Assembly (NCBI GenBank): GCA_046263255.1
Contig: JBHELD010000059.1
Coordinates: forward strand, 1-34,048
Length of the DNA stretch: 34,048 nt
Origin: JALZEG01 sp046263255
GTDB lineage: Bacteria; Actinomycetota; CADDZG01; WHSQ01
Direction: 5' to 3'
A program made the translations under genes and the position numbers. Positions 15,563-23,063 of the stretch are shown here, one piece after another (positions within the stretch are counted from its first letter, which is position 1; every line of letters starts with the position of its first letter). Under the pieces are notes generated by a model. It was not told where the DNA came from and did no database searches. It saw only the letters and a list, made by a program, of their open reading frames with translations.

Positions 15563-16057
15563 ATGGAGAACGAGGAGTACCGCGGCGACGACGAAGAAGG
15601 CGGTCCCATCAACGAGGAGGAGCGCGAGCTCCCCCAGCAGGACCTCACGGACGTCCAGGTGCTGAAGGAGCTTCTCGGGCCGCGCGGGCTGAAGGGCGCG
15701 GTGTTCTTCTGCCCGGACTGCGACGAGGACCACTTCCTGGGCTGGGACCTGCTCGCGGGCAACCTCAAGGAGCTGCTCGAAGAGGGCGAATCGCCCGTGC
15801 ACGAGCCCGCGTTCAACCCCGACCCCCACGAGTACGTCTCCTGGGACTACGCCCGGGGATTCCTCGACGGCTACGAGTCCTTCGAGGAAGAGGAGATAGG
15901 CGACCTCACGAACCGGATCATCCTCGAGCTGCGCGACCGTGGCTGGAGGGTCGACGAGGTCAAGGGCATGCTTGCCGCAGTGGGGTTACAGCTTCCGGGC
16001 GCCGACGAGGACGACGCCGGGAGCGACGGGACCGCCCCCCCGCCCCCTCCGAGCTGA
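15563..16057 (+). CDS. DUF5319-family protein
   Basis: A 164-aa acidic protein I recognise as the actinobacterial DUF5319 family. The conserved block is LKELLGPRGLKGAVFFCPDCDEDH with a CxxC pair, then WDLLAGNLKELLEEG, VHEPAFNPDPHEYVSWDYARGFLDGY. The ends are low-complexity: Glu-rich N-terminus, and an Asp/Pro-rich tail. The family has no known function; it is soluble with no signal peptide. It opens an operon (overlap with parA by one base, TGATG) with an orphan ParA ATPase and a zinc-ribbon protein, which hints at a shared role in chromosome or cell-pole organisation (inference). The start is placed 6 bases behind a -10 box. Confidence 0.88.
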   Translation: MENEEYRGDDEEGGPINEEERELPQQDLTDVQVLKELLGPRGLKGAVFFCPDCDEDHFLGWDLLAGNLKELLEEGESPVHEPAFNPDPHEYVSWDYARGFLDGYESFEEEEIGDLTNRIILELRDRGWRVDEVKGMLAAVGLQLPGADEDDAGSDGTAPPPPPS

Positions 16058-16809
16058 TGCGCGTCATCGCCTTCGCGAACCAGAAGGGAGGCGTCGCGAA
16101 GTCGACGTCGGCGCTGTCGATCGCGGCGGCGCTCGCCGAGAGGGGCAGGAGCGTCCTCGCCGTCGACATGGACCCGCAGGCCGCGCTGACGTACTCGCTC
16201 GGCGTCGATCCGGATGAGCTCGACGAGACCGTGAACGACGTCCTCGTCCGCCGGCTTCCCCCGGAGAAGGTCGTGATCGCGCGCGAGGTCGACCTCGTCC
16301 CGTCGAACATCGACCTCGCGGGGGCCGAGGCCGTCCTTCTGGCGAAGACGGGACGCGAGTACGCGCTGCAGCGCGCGCTGCGCGAGATCGACGGCCGGTA
16401 CGACTACGTCCTCGTCGACTGCCCTCCGTCGCTCGGGATCCTCACGATCAACGCCTTGACGGCGGCGGGCGAGGTCGTCATCCCTCTCCAGTGCGAGGCG
16501 CTGTCGCACCGCGGAGTCGGGCAGCTCCTCGAGACGATCGACGACATCCGGCACTTCACGAACGATGGGTTGAAGGTGATCGGCGTCATGCCGACGCTCT
16601 ACGACGGCCGCACGCGGCACGCGCAGCAGGTCCTGTCCGACGTCGGGTCCCGCTACGGCGTGACCGTGCTCGAGCCGCCGGTGAAGAAGTCGATCCGGTT
16701 CGCCGAGGCGTCGCAGGCCGGGCGCTCGATCATCTCGTTCGCGCCCGCCCACGCGGGGGCCGAGGCGTACCGCGCCCACGCCGCGTACCTGGAGTCGCAG
16801 GCCGCATGA
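16057..16809 (+). CDS. ParA/Soj-family ATPase (orphan)
   Basis: A P-loop ATPase of 250 aa with the deviant Walker A KGGVAKST (10-17, with K10 as the signature lysine), Walker A' VDMDPQ, and Walker B YVLVDCPPS. This is the ParA/Soj layout without an N-terminal DNA-binding domain. Such proteins position chromosomes, plasmids or protein clusters by ATP-dependent binding to DNA. A ParB gene and parS-like sites are not seen here, so it may be a partner-less paralogue that positions another cargo rather than the main segregation ParA. It overlaps the preceding and following genes by 1 and 4 bases, so the three products are likely made together. Confidence 0.93.
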   Translation: MRVIAFANQKGGVAKSTSALSIAAALAERGRSVLAVDMDPQAALTYSLGVDPDELDETVNDVLVRRLPPEKVVIAREVDLVPSNIDLAGAEAVLLAKTGREYALQRALREIDGRYDYVLVDCPPSLGILTINALTAAGEVVIPLQCEALSHRGVGQLLETIDDIRHFTNDGLKVIGVMPTLYDGRTRHAQQVLSDVGSRYGVTVLEPPVKKSIRFAEASQAGRSIISFAPAHAGAEAYRAHAAYLESQAA

Positions 16810-17054
16810 CCGGGCCTGGTTCGTCCTCACCCGGCAAGTACGCGCTGTACAGCGGAGCGGAGGAGAAGCGGCCGCTGACGTGCACGGTCGAGTGCTCGTC
16901 GTGCCGGGAGGAGACGCGCGTCTCCTACCTCGAGCTGGCCGCGCTGCTGTTCCCGGTCCACTTCCACGTCCCGCTGCTGCGGTACTACTTCTCGTGGTTC
17001 CGCTGCCCATCGTGCGGCAAGAGGACCTGGCTGCGCGTGCACCTCGACCGCTGA
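16806..17054 (+). CDS. Small zinc-ribbon protein next to ParA
   Basis: An 82-aa protein with two CxxC pairs (VECSSCREE and FRCPSCGKR) about 40 residues apart that probably bind one zinc. Between them is a hydrophobic, aromatic segment (AALLFPVHFHVPLLRYYFSWF) that could contact membrane or protein. It starts at an ATG overlapping the parA stop (ATGA). I do not recognise a named domain family. The tight coupling suggests that it works with the ParA protein. Confidence 0.8.
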   Translation: MTGPGSSSPGKYALYSGAEEKRPLTCTVECSSCREETRVSYLELAALLFPVHFHVPLLRYYFSWFRCPSCGKRTWLRVHLDR

Positions 17055-17066
17055 CCACCGACCGTC

Positions 17067-17083
17067 GATTCCGTTGCGGAATC
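17067..17083 (+). terminator. Short hairpin after the ParA operon
   Basis: GATTCCG, TTG, CGGAATC: a perfect 7-bp stem with 3-base loop, 12 bases after the zinc-ribbon stop. There is no T run. A competing stem (TTCCGTT 17070-17076 with AACGGAA 17087-17093) uses part of the same bases. Confidence 0.5.
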
Positions 17084-17141
17084 CGGAACGGAAACGAGAC
17101 TCGGCGCAACGAGCCGTCTCCTCGCCGATCGTCCACCGGGG

Positions 17142-17147
17142 TACGCT
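17142..17147 (+). promoter_or_regulatory. Possible -10 box of the histone-like gene
   Basis: TACGCT fits the TAnnnT pattern of -10 boxes seen elsewhere in the window. Transcription would begin near 17154 and leave a 48-base leader that includes the GAGGGAGG ribosome site. No clear -35 box. Confidence 0.35.
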
Positions 17148-17201
17148 CGCCGGCGGGGAGATACGGGCAGGGCACCGAGCCGACGAGGGAGGTCGCACGA
17201 C

Positions 17202-17639
17202 ATGGCGCGTAAACCGGCCAAGCAGGTCGCCGACGCACGGAAGCAGATCGGGAAGGCGGCCGAGAGCCTCAAGGCCGTCGGGACGAAGGCCGTGGCCCAG
17301 GCCGGCAAGACCGCCAAGGAGGTCGCCAGGACCAAGGACGCGAAGCGCGCCAAGAGGCAGACGAAGGTCGCCAAGGAGGCCGTCAAGGCCGCCGCGGGCG
17401 CCGGCGCCGCCCTCGTCAAGACCGCGGCCAGGACCGCCGGCAAGGGCGCCAGCGCGGTGACGAAGTCGAAGGAGATGAAGAACCTCAAGTCCTCGACCCG
17501 GAAGGCCGCCGACGCGACGAAGAAGGCGGCGAAGGGCGCGACCGCTTCCGCGAAGGCCTCCGGCTCCGCGGCCGCCAAGGGCGCCAAGGCGAAGGGCGCC
17601 TCCACCGCCAAGACCGCACGGAAGAAGACCTCCCGGTAG
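17202..17639 (+). CDS. Lys/Ala-rich histone H1-like protein
   Basis: A 145-aa, strongly basic protein made almost wholly of Lys, Ala, Thr, Gly and Ser. It has repeated KAAK/KTAK/AAKGAK-type units throughout (for example KAAKGATASAKASGSAAAKG) and ends in KKTSR. This resembles histone H1 tails and the C-terminal tails of actinobacterial HU proteins, but no HU or other globular domain is present. It is likely a nucleoid-associated, DNA-compacting protein. GAGGGAGG lies about 9 bases upstream of ATG 17202. The reverse frames are long only because of the Lys/Ala codon bias. Such low-complexity proteins cannot be assigned by similarity alone. Confidence 0.72.
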   Translation: MARKPAKQVADARKQIGKAAESLKAVGTKAVAQAGKTAKEVARTKDAKRAKRQTKVAKEAVKAAAGAGAALVKTAARTAGKGASAVTKSKEMKNLKSSTRKAADATKKAAKGATASAKASGSAAAKGAKAKGASTAKTARKKTSR

Positions 17640-17669
17640 CTCCCCGGGACGCTCATCTAGCACCCCGCT

Positions 17670-18623
17670 TTGACCGATCATTGGAGGGTGACCTTTCCAG
17701 GACGCTCTCAGCCCTCACGGGCGCAGTGGCTGCGCCGTCTCGCCGCGCGCCGGCAGGACCGCGTCGCCTTCGCGCTCTCGGGTGGAGGACCTCTCGGCGC
17801 GCTCCAGGTCGGCTCGCTGAGAGCGCTAACCGACCACGGCGTCGTGCCCGACCTCCTCGTGGGCACCAGCGTCGGAGCGATCAACGCGACGTTCCTCGCG
17901 TTCAACCCCGGCTCCGAGGGACCCGCGGAGCTGGAGAAGCTCTGGCTCGCGATGACCGAGGCCGAGCTGTTCCCGCCGGGACGCTTTCGTGCGCCCTGGG
18001 CCCGCTTCCTCGCGCGCGGCGACCACGTCTTCGAGAACAAGGGCCTGCGCCGGATGGTCGAGCGCCGGATCGGCACGCCGCAGTTCGAGGACGCGCGCGT
18101 GCCGCTCGCGATCGTCGCGACCGAGCTCTACACCGGGGCCGAGAAGGTCTTCACGTCCGGCCCGGTCGTCGAACCGCTGCTCGCGTCCACCGCGATGCCG
18201 AGCATCTATCCGCCGGTCGAGGTCGACGGCGTGCGATACATCGACGGAGGTGTCGCGAACAACGTCCCCATCGCGCCGGCGATCTCGCTCGGAGCGAAGA
18301 CGATCTACGTGATGAACTCGACATCCCACAGCCATCAGACGCGGCCGTTGATCCGTCCGATCGACTACCTGCTCCACGCTTTCTCGCTCGCCCGCTCGCA
18401 GCGGATGACGCTCGAGCAGACGTTTCTCGCCGACAAGGTCAAGCTCGTGGCGATCCCGACCCCGTCGCTCGACTTCTACGTCCCGTTCCAGTCGATGCAG
18501 CACACCGAGAAGCTGATCGCCAACGGGTACGAGCACACGATGAGGTTCCTCTCGGGGCAGCGCGACGCGGTCGTCCGGACCTACGCCGAGGGGGCCGTGG
18601 AGGCGATCTCCCCCGCGAAGTAG
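17670..18623 (+). CDS. Patatin-like phospholipase
   Basis: A serine acyl hydrolase of the patatin/RssA type (317 aa from TTG 17670). It has the oxyanion loop SGGGPLGALQVG, the nucleophile elbow GTSVGAIN, and the catalytic aspartate in IDGGVANNVP (DGG). It probably cleaves acyl esters of membrane phospholipids; there is no signal peptide. The start is uncertain: TTG 17670 has no ribosome site and lies 6 bases after a weak -10-like TAGCAC, whereas GTG 17688 has GGAGG too close to it. Both begin before the conserved core. It is a stand-alone gene with short gaps to its neighbours. Confidence 0.9.
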   Translation: MTDHWRVTFPGRSQPSRAQWLRRLAARRQDRVAFALSGGGPLGALQVGSLRALTDHGVVPDLLVGTSVGAINATFLAFNPGSEGPAELEKLWLAMTEAELFPPGRFRAPWARFLARGDHVFENKGLRRMVERRIGTPQFEDARVPLAIVATELYTGAEKVFTSGPVVEPLLASTAMPSIYPPVEVDGVRYIDGGVANNVPIAPAISLGAKTIYVMNSTSHSHQTRPLIRPIDYLLHAFSLARSQRMTLEQTFLADKVKLVAIPTPSLDFYVPFQSMQHTEKLIANGYEHTMRFLSGQRDAVVRTYAEGAVEAISPAK

Positions 18624-18677
18624 GGTCGCGGCTGGTAACGACACCGGCCGTGGCTTGACGAGAACGGGGGCGGGAGC

Positions 18678-20000
18678 GTGGTTCGGACCGAAGCGAAGGA
18701 CACCAAGGTGAAGCAGGCGTCCGCCCCCATCGGCGCGCCGAGGCGCGCGGTCGAGGTCAGCGACGCGATGACGCCGTTCGAGGCGGCGAGCCACTTCTTC
18801 CACCGGTCGGCCGACCGCATCGGGCTCCCCGACCACATGCGCGAGGTCCTCGCCAGCTCCTATCGCGAGCTCGCGGTCCAGATCCCGATCCGGATGGACG
18901 ACGGGCGCGTGGTCGTCTACCGCGGGTTCCGCATCCAGCACAACGGCGCGCGAGGCCCGTACAAGGGCGGCATCCGCTTCCACGAGTCGGCCGACCTGGA
19001 CGAGGTGCGCGCTCTCGCCGCGCTGATGACGTGGAAGAACGCGCTCATCGACGTGCCGTTCGGCGGTGCGAAGGGCGGCGTCCAGTGCGAGCCCGGGGTG
19101 ATGTCCGAAGCCGAGCTGCAGCGGCTCACGCGGCGCTTCACCGGGATGATCTCGCACCTGATCGGCGTCAACCGCGACATCCCCGCCCCCGACATGGGCA
19201 CGAACGCGCAGACGATGGCGTGGATGATGGACGAGTACGGCAAGAAGAACGGCTACACGCCGGGCATCGTCACCGGGAAACCGGTCGAGCTCGGAGGATC
19301 GCCCGGGCGGGAGGAGGCGACCGGCCGGGGCGTCGTCATCTGCGCGCGCGAGGCCGCGAAGCGACTGGGGATGAGCTTCCGCGACGCGCGCGTCGCTATC
19401 CAGGGCTTCGGGAACGTCGGCTACTGGACCGCCGCGCTCGCGGCGGAGGCCGGCGCGGCGGTGGTCGCGGTCTCGGACGTCGCCGGCGGCACCTACAACC
19501 CCGGCGGGCTCGACCTCGCGCGCCTCGCCGAGCACCGCAGAGAGGCCGTCTCCGTCGCGAGCTTCCCCGGGGGAGGCCAGGTGTCGAACGAGGACCTGCT
19601 CGAGCTCGACTGCGACGTCCTGATCCCGGCAGCGATCCACGGGGTGATCGACACCGCCAACGCGGCGGACGTGAAAGCGCGCCTCGTCGTGGAGGCGGCG
19701 AACGGACCCACCACGCCGGCCGCCGACGAGATACTGCGCGACCGCGGCGTCACGGTCGTCCCGGACATCCTGGCGAACTCGGGCGGCGTGACCGTCTCGT
19801 ATTTCGAGTGGGTCCAGAACATCCAGCAGTTCCGCTGGGAGATCGACGACGTGAACTTCCAGTTGAAGAAGAAGATGACGAAGGCGACCGCACACGTGTT
19901 CGCCCGCGCGGAGGAGGACGAGACGTCGCTGCGCGACGCGGCCTTCGACATCGCCGTGGAGCGGGTCGCCGACGCAGACAAGCTGCGCGGCTTCGTTTAA
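18678..20000 (+). CDS. gdhA: Glutamate dehydrogenase
   Basis: A Glu/Leu/Phe/Val dehydrogenase of 440 aa. The substrate domain has GPYKGGIRFH, catalytic lysine in PFGGAKGGV, and RDIPAPDMGTN. The Rossmann domain has the dinucleotide motif IQGFGNVGYW followed by VVAVSDVAGGTYN. It interconverts glutamate and 2-oxoglutarate with ammonia, using NAD or NADP. The length and lack of extra domains fit the hexameric enzyme. GTG 18678 gives a 30-residue hydrophilic extension before the conserved MTPFEAASHFFHRSA, so the Met at that point is a possible alternative start. It lies 1.8 kb before the hut block, where its substrate glutamate would be produced. Confidence 0.95.
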   Translation: MVRTEAKDTKVKQASAPIGAPRRAVEVSDAMTPFEAASHFFHRSADRIGLPDHMREVLASSYRELAVQIPIRMDDGRVVVYRGFRIQHNGARGPYKGGIRFHESADLDEVRALAALMTWKNALIDVPFGGAKGGVQCEPGVMSEAELQRLTRRFTGMISHLIGVNRDIPAPDMGTNAQTMAWMMDEYGKKNGYTPGIVTGKPVELGGSPGREEATGRGVVICAREAAKRLGMSFRDARVAIQGFGNVGYWTAALAAEAGAAVVAVSDVAGGTYNPGGLDLARLAEHRREAVSVASFPGGGQVSNEDLLELDCDVLIPAAIHGVIDTANAADVKARLVVEAANGPTTPAADEILRDRGVTVVPDILANSGGVTVSYFEWVQNIQQFRWEIDDVNFQLKKKMTKATAHVFARAEEDETSLRDAAFDIAVERVADADKLRGFV

Positions 20001-20015
20001 CCGGCGGAGCGCCGG
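20001..20015 (+). terminator. Hairpin directly after gdhA
   Basis: CCGGCG, GAG, CGCCGG: a perfect 6-bp GC stem beginning the base after the gdhA stop, followed by GGAATTT. It is probably a terminator or mRNA-end stabiliser, though the T tract is weak. Confidence 0.5.
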
Positions 20016-20020
20016 GAATT

Positions 20021-20026
20021 TATAAG
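20021..20026 (+). promoter_or_regulatory. Possible -10 box for the 20181 transcript
   Basis: TATAAG inside an AT-rich patch (20017-20035) that stands out in this GC-rich DNA. If used, a transcript from about 20033 to the terminator at 20454 would be about 420 bases, with a leader of about 150 bases before the small ORF. No convincing -35 box. Confidence 0.4.
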
Positions 20027-20180
20027 ACGAATTCGGGCATTCCTGACGTTGGGGCTGCTCAGAGGCGTTTTTCTGGCCCGGAAGGGGAAGGAGTGCGGGA
20101 CGGGACGACGAACTTCCGACTAGCGAATGCAGTGGACCCCCGAGGCACCTGAACCACCGAGACCGAAAGGCAAGGGAGTC

Positions 20181-20375
20181 ATGAGCGAACGATCTTGCGC
20201 CTGGATGTCGGGGCCGAGGGACGCGTCGCTCAGGGTGCCGGCCGTGAAATGGTGGCTGGCGATCTCTCGGGACGTCATCGCCAAGGACTACCGGAGGATG
20301 ACCTCCCGGGCCCGTCCGTCGGTGACGTGCCACCGGACCCCCACCTTCGTCTCACCTCTGCAGAAGGACTCGTAG
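20181..20375 (+). CDS. Possible small basic protein (64 aa), unrecognised
   Basis: A short frame with good gene signals: AAGGGAG a few bases before ATG 20181, third-position GC of roughly 88 percent, and a strong terminator 42 bases after the stop. The product is basic with Trp pairs (KWWLAISRDVIAKDYRRM) and two cysteines. No signal peptide, membrane segment or known domain is seen. The 180 bases upstream contain no other gene, so the transcript has a long leader. It could be a real small protein, or the RNA itself may matter; the frame alone does not decide. Confidence 0.5.
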   Translation: MSERSCAWMSGPRDASLRVPAVKWWLAISRDVIAKDYRRMTSRARPSVTCHRTPTFVSPLQKDS

Positions 20376-20416
20376 CACCGCCCTCCCACGGCAACACCTG
20401 CACCTCCTCTGGCAGG

Positions 20417-20454
20417 AAACAAAGCTCCCGAACTGGCCGGGAGCTTTGTTTTTT
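20417..20454 (+). terminator. Rho-independent terminator
   Basis: A 14-bp perfect stem (20417-20430 with 20438-20451), 7-base loop, and a T run continuing to 20454. It is the most classical terminator in the window and ends the transcript that contains the 64-aa frame. A smaller CCTGC/GCAGG hairpin precedes it. Confidence 0.92.
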
Positions 20455-20536
20455 CTCGTATAAAGGCGGCGACCCGGGCGACGCCGCGGACCGGTCGCGC
20501 GGCGAGCGGCGACGACACGAACAGAGGAGGGCGCGC

Positions 20537-20746
20537 ATGGCCGTCGAGAAGTCGATCGACCTCACCGCCACCGGCTCCACGATCGAAGACGCGATCGCGA
20601 GCGCGGTGCACCGGGCGAGCCTGACGCTCAAGGGCCTCACGTCCTTCGAGGTCGAGCGCATCGAGGGCCTCGTCGAGGGCGGCGAGGTGGTCTACCGCGT
20701 GCTCGTGCGCGTCAGCTTCGAGATCAAAGAGCAGGTCCACGAGTAA
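20537..20746 (+). CDS. Dodecin-family small protein
   Basis: A 69-aa protein of the dodecin fold (beta-alpha-beta-beta; SIDLTATGSTIEDAIASAVHRA helix, then two strands). Classical dodecins form dodecamers that store flavin, held by a tryptophan in the first long strand and a glutamine in the last. Here the Trp position (as in LDWFEV of the mycobacterial protein) is Ser (LTSFEV), and the Gln position is Arg (YRVLVRVSF). Flavin binding is therefore doubtful and another ligand is possible. GAGGAGG lies 6 bases before ATG 20537. A -10-like TATAAA at 20459-20464 could drive it. The MBL-fold gene follows 10 bases later. Confidence 0.87.
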   Translation: MAVEKSIDLTATGSTIEDAIASAVHRASLTLKGLTSFEVERIEGLVEGGEVVYRVLVRVSFEIKEQVHE

Positions 20747-20756
20747 GAGCGCGTCC

Positions 20757-21785
20757 GTGGAGCATCGACGGCGCGAGCCCGCGCCAGGCGTCTTCCGTCT
20801 CGTCCTGCCGCTGCCGTTCCCGGGGCTGAGCGCGGTCAACGCTTTCCTGCTCACGGGGGAGTCGGGCGCGACGCTGGTGGACTGCGGCATCCGCAATCCG
20901 TCCCCCGACGGCGACCACGGCTGGGCCGACGTCACGGGCGCGTTCGCCGCGGCCGGAGCGGAGGTCGGCGACGTGGAGCGGCTGGTCGTCACCCACACGC
21001 ACATCGACCACTACGGGATGTCGGCGCGGATCCTCCAGGAGACGGGGTGCGACCTGTGGATGCACACCTGCGCGCACGAGGACCTCGACCTCTACCGCGA
21101 TCCCGAGGGCGCGAAGGCGAACCTCCGCGAGCTCCTCGCCGACCACGGCTCGCGGGGCGACGAGCTCGACGACCTGACGCAGTTCGAGGACTGGCGGCCG
21201 TTCGTGTCCGGCGTGGTCGAGCCGACGCACCCGGTCGAGGGAGGGGAGGCGTTCCGTGCGGGCGACCGGACCTGGACGGTGGTGGCGACGCCGGGCCACG
21301 CCCGCTCGCACATCTGCCTGTGGAGCGAGAGCGACGGCCTTCTCGCCTCCGGTGACCACCTCCTCCCCACGATCACGCCGCACATCGACTTCGAGCGGGG
21401 CGGCGAGGAAGATCCCCTGGGCGAGTTCCTGGAGTCTCTGGAGAAGGTCGAGAAGCTCGACCCCAGGATGGTCCTCCCGGGGCACGGCCGCCCGTTCCTC
21501 GAAGGCGCCGACCGCGCGCGGATAATCGCGCGCCACCACGACCGCCGGCTGGGCAACATCCTCCAGGTCGTCCGGCACGAACCGCGCACCGCGAGCCACA
21601 TCGTCGACGAGGTCTTCGGGTCGACGCTGCTCCACTTCGAGCGGAGGCTCGCGCTGGGGGAGGCGCTCGCCCACCTCGCGTACCTCCGGAAGAGGGGCGA
21701 GGTCGAGCGGATCGAGTCCGCAGACGGAACCTTCCTGTACAGGAAGCTGTCGCGGCGGCGCGGCCCCGTCGAGGTCGACGAGTGA
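20757..21785 (+). CDS. Metallo-beta-lactamase-fold hydrolase with C-terminal winged-helix-like region
   Basis: A 342-aa MBL-superfamily enzyme with the metal motif THTHIDHYG (HxHxDH), a distal His in ATPGHARSH, Asp/His in ASGDHLL, and a last His in LPGHGRPF. The C-terminal ~85 residues (ARIIARHHDRRLGNILQVV to YRKLSR) resemble the DNA/RNA-binding-like helical domain found after MBL cores in LACTB2-type hydrolases. The substrate is unknown; thioesters, nucleic acid and lactones are all possible. The end overlaps hutI by 4 bases (GTGA), so it is co-expressed with histidine degradation. Start GTG 20757 has no strong ribosome site, so coupling to dodecin translation is plausible. Confidence 0.88.
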   Translation: MEHRRREPAPGVFRLVLPLPFPGLSAVNAFLLTGESGATLVDCGIRNPSPDGDHGWADVTGAFAAAGAEVGDVERLVVTHTHIDHYGMSARILQETGCDLWMHTCAHEDLDLYRDPEGAKANLRELLADHGSRGDELDDLTQFEDWRPFVSGVVEPTHPVEGGEAFRAGDRTWTVVATPGHARSHICLWSESDGLLASGDHLLPTITPHIDFERGGEEDPLGEFLESLEKVEKLDPRMVLPGHGRPFLEGADRARIIARHHDRRLGNILQVVRHEPRTASHIVDEVFGSTLLHFERRLALGEALAHLAYLRKRGEVERIESADGTFLYRKLSRRRGPVEVDE

Positions 21786-23062
21786 CGGCCCTCGCCGTCG
21801 CGGGAGGCATCCACGTGACGTGGCCCGGGCGCGGGCCGGTCCGCGGAGACGACCTTGCGGCCCCCGAGGTCCGAGAGGACGGACTGCTCCTGGCGGACGA
21901 CGACGGCTTCGTCGCGGGCGACGACGCCGCGGGAGCGGACGAGACGCTGGACGCGACCGGCTGCGTCGTCGTCCCCGGCTTCGTCGACTGCCACACGCAC
22001 CTGCCGTTTCTCGGGTGGCGCGCCGACGAGGACGCCGCCCGCCTCTCGGGGGTGTCGTACGAGTCTCTTCACCGGGGGGAGCCGGCGGCGCGCGCGGGCG
22101 GTGCGTCGGGACGGGGCGGGATCTTCCGCTCCGCGCGACTCCTGGCGGACGCCTCGGACGACGAGGTCCTCGACTTCTCCCGCGGCCTCGCCGCGCAGAT
22201 GCTGCGAGCCGGCACCACGACGTTCGAGACGAAGTCCGGCTACGGCCTCAGCGTCGAGGGGGAGCTGCGGCAGCTCCGCCTCGCGCGCGAGCTCCGGCGG
22301 ACGGTGCGACAGCACGTCACGACCACGTGTCTCGCCGCGCACGCGGTGCCGCCGGGCCGCTCCGAAGGCGAGTGGGTCGGGATCGCCGCGGAGGAGCTGC
22401 TTCCCGCCGTCTCCTCGGAGGGGCTGGCCGGCGCCTGCGACCTCTACGTCGAGACGATCGCGTTCGCGCTCGAGCACGCGGCGAGGCTGAACGAGGTCGC
22501 TCGTTCTCTCGGGATGCGGATGCGCGTCCACGCGGACCAGCTGTCGGACGGGCAGACGGGTGCGTTCGCGGCCCGCTGGGGCTTCGACACCGCCGACCAC
22601 CTCAACCACGCGTCGACGTTCGCGGTCGGCGACCTCGCGCAGTCGGACACGGTCGCGGTGCTGCTCCCGGGCGCGACGTTCACGTTGCGCCAGCGTAGCA
22701 AGCCCCCCGCCCGCGACCTGCTGTCGCGCGGCGCGATCGTCGCCCTCGGTACCGACCTGAACCCGGGGACGTCGCCCGTCCATTCGATGCCGTTCGTGAT
22801 CGCGCTGGCGTGCAGGCTGTACGGGTTCCGGCCGGTCGAAGCGCTCGCCGCCGCGACGGTCAACGGCGCCGCCGCTCTCGGCCTCGAGGACCGGGTCGGG
22901 CGGCTGGCGCCCGGGTACCGCGCCGACGCCGTGGTCCTGGATCTCGCGTCGCCGGACCACGTCGCGTACCGCCCCGACCACAACCCCGTCGCCGCCGTGG
23001 TCTGCGAGGGCCGGGTGGCGCACGTGGCAGAAGGCCACGAGAGGCGCCTAAAGAGGGGATGA
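21782..23062 (+). CDS. hutI: Imidazolonepropionase
   Basis: An amidohydrolase of 426 aa that opens the ring of 4-imidazolone-5-propionate to give N-formimidoyl-L-glutamate, step 3 of histidine breakdown. Landmarks: metal-binding GFVDCHTH, FETKSGYGL, a His in VHADQLSDGQTGAFAARWG, HLNHAS, and the catalytic Asp in GTDLNPGTSPVHSMP; these are specific to HutI among amidohydrolases. GTG 21782 overlaps the MBL gene stop. The sulfatase follows 1 base after its stop, so it is embedded in an operon of mixed function, apart from hutH and hutU, which lie 3-7 kb downstream on the other strand. Confidence 0.94.
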   Translation: MTALAVAGGIHVTWPGRGPVRGDDLAAPEVREDGLLLADDDGFVAGDDAAGADETLDATGCVVVPGFVDCHTHLPFLGWRADEDAARLSGVSYESLHRGEPAARAGGASGRGGIFRSARLLADASDDEVLDFSRGLAAQMLRAGTTTFETKSGYGLSVEGELRQLRLARELRRTVRQHVTTTCLAAHAVPPGRSEGEWVGIAAEELLPAVSSEGLAGACDLYVETIAFALEHAARLNEVARSLGMRMRVHADQLSDGQTGAFAARWGFDTADHLNHASTFAVGDLAQSDTVAVLLPGATFTLRQRSKPPARDLLSRGAIVALGTDLNPGTSPVHSMPFVIALACRLYGFRPVEALAAATVNGAAALGLEDRVGRLAPGYRADAVVLDLASPDHVAYRPDHNPVAAVVCEGRVAHVAEGHERRLKRG

Positions 23063-23063
23063 T

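Noticed and set aside
20001..20180. Known riboswitch, RNase P RNA or tmRNA before the 64-aa frame
   Set aside because: I looked for the conserved cores of these RNAs and found none.
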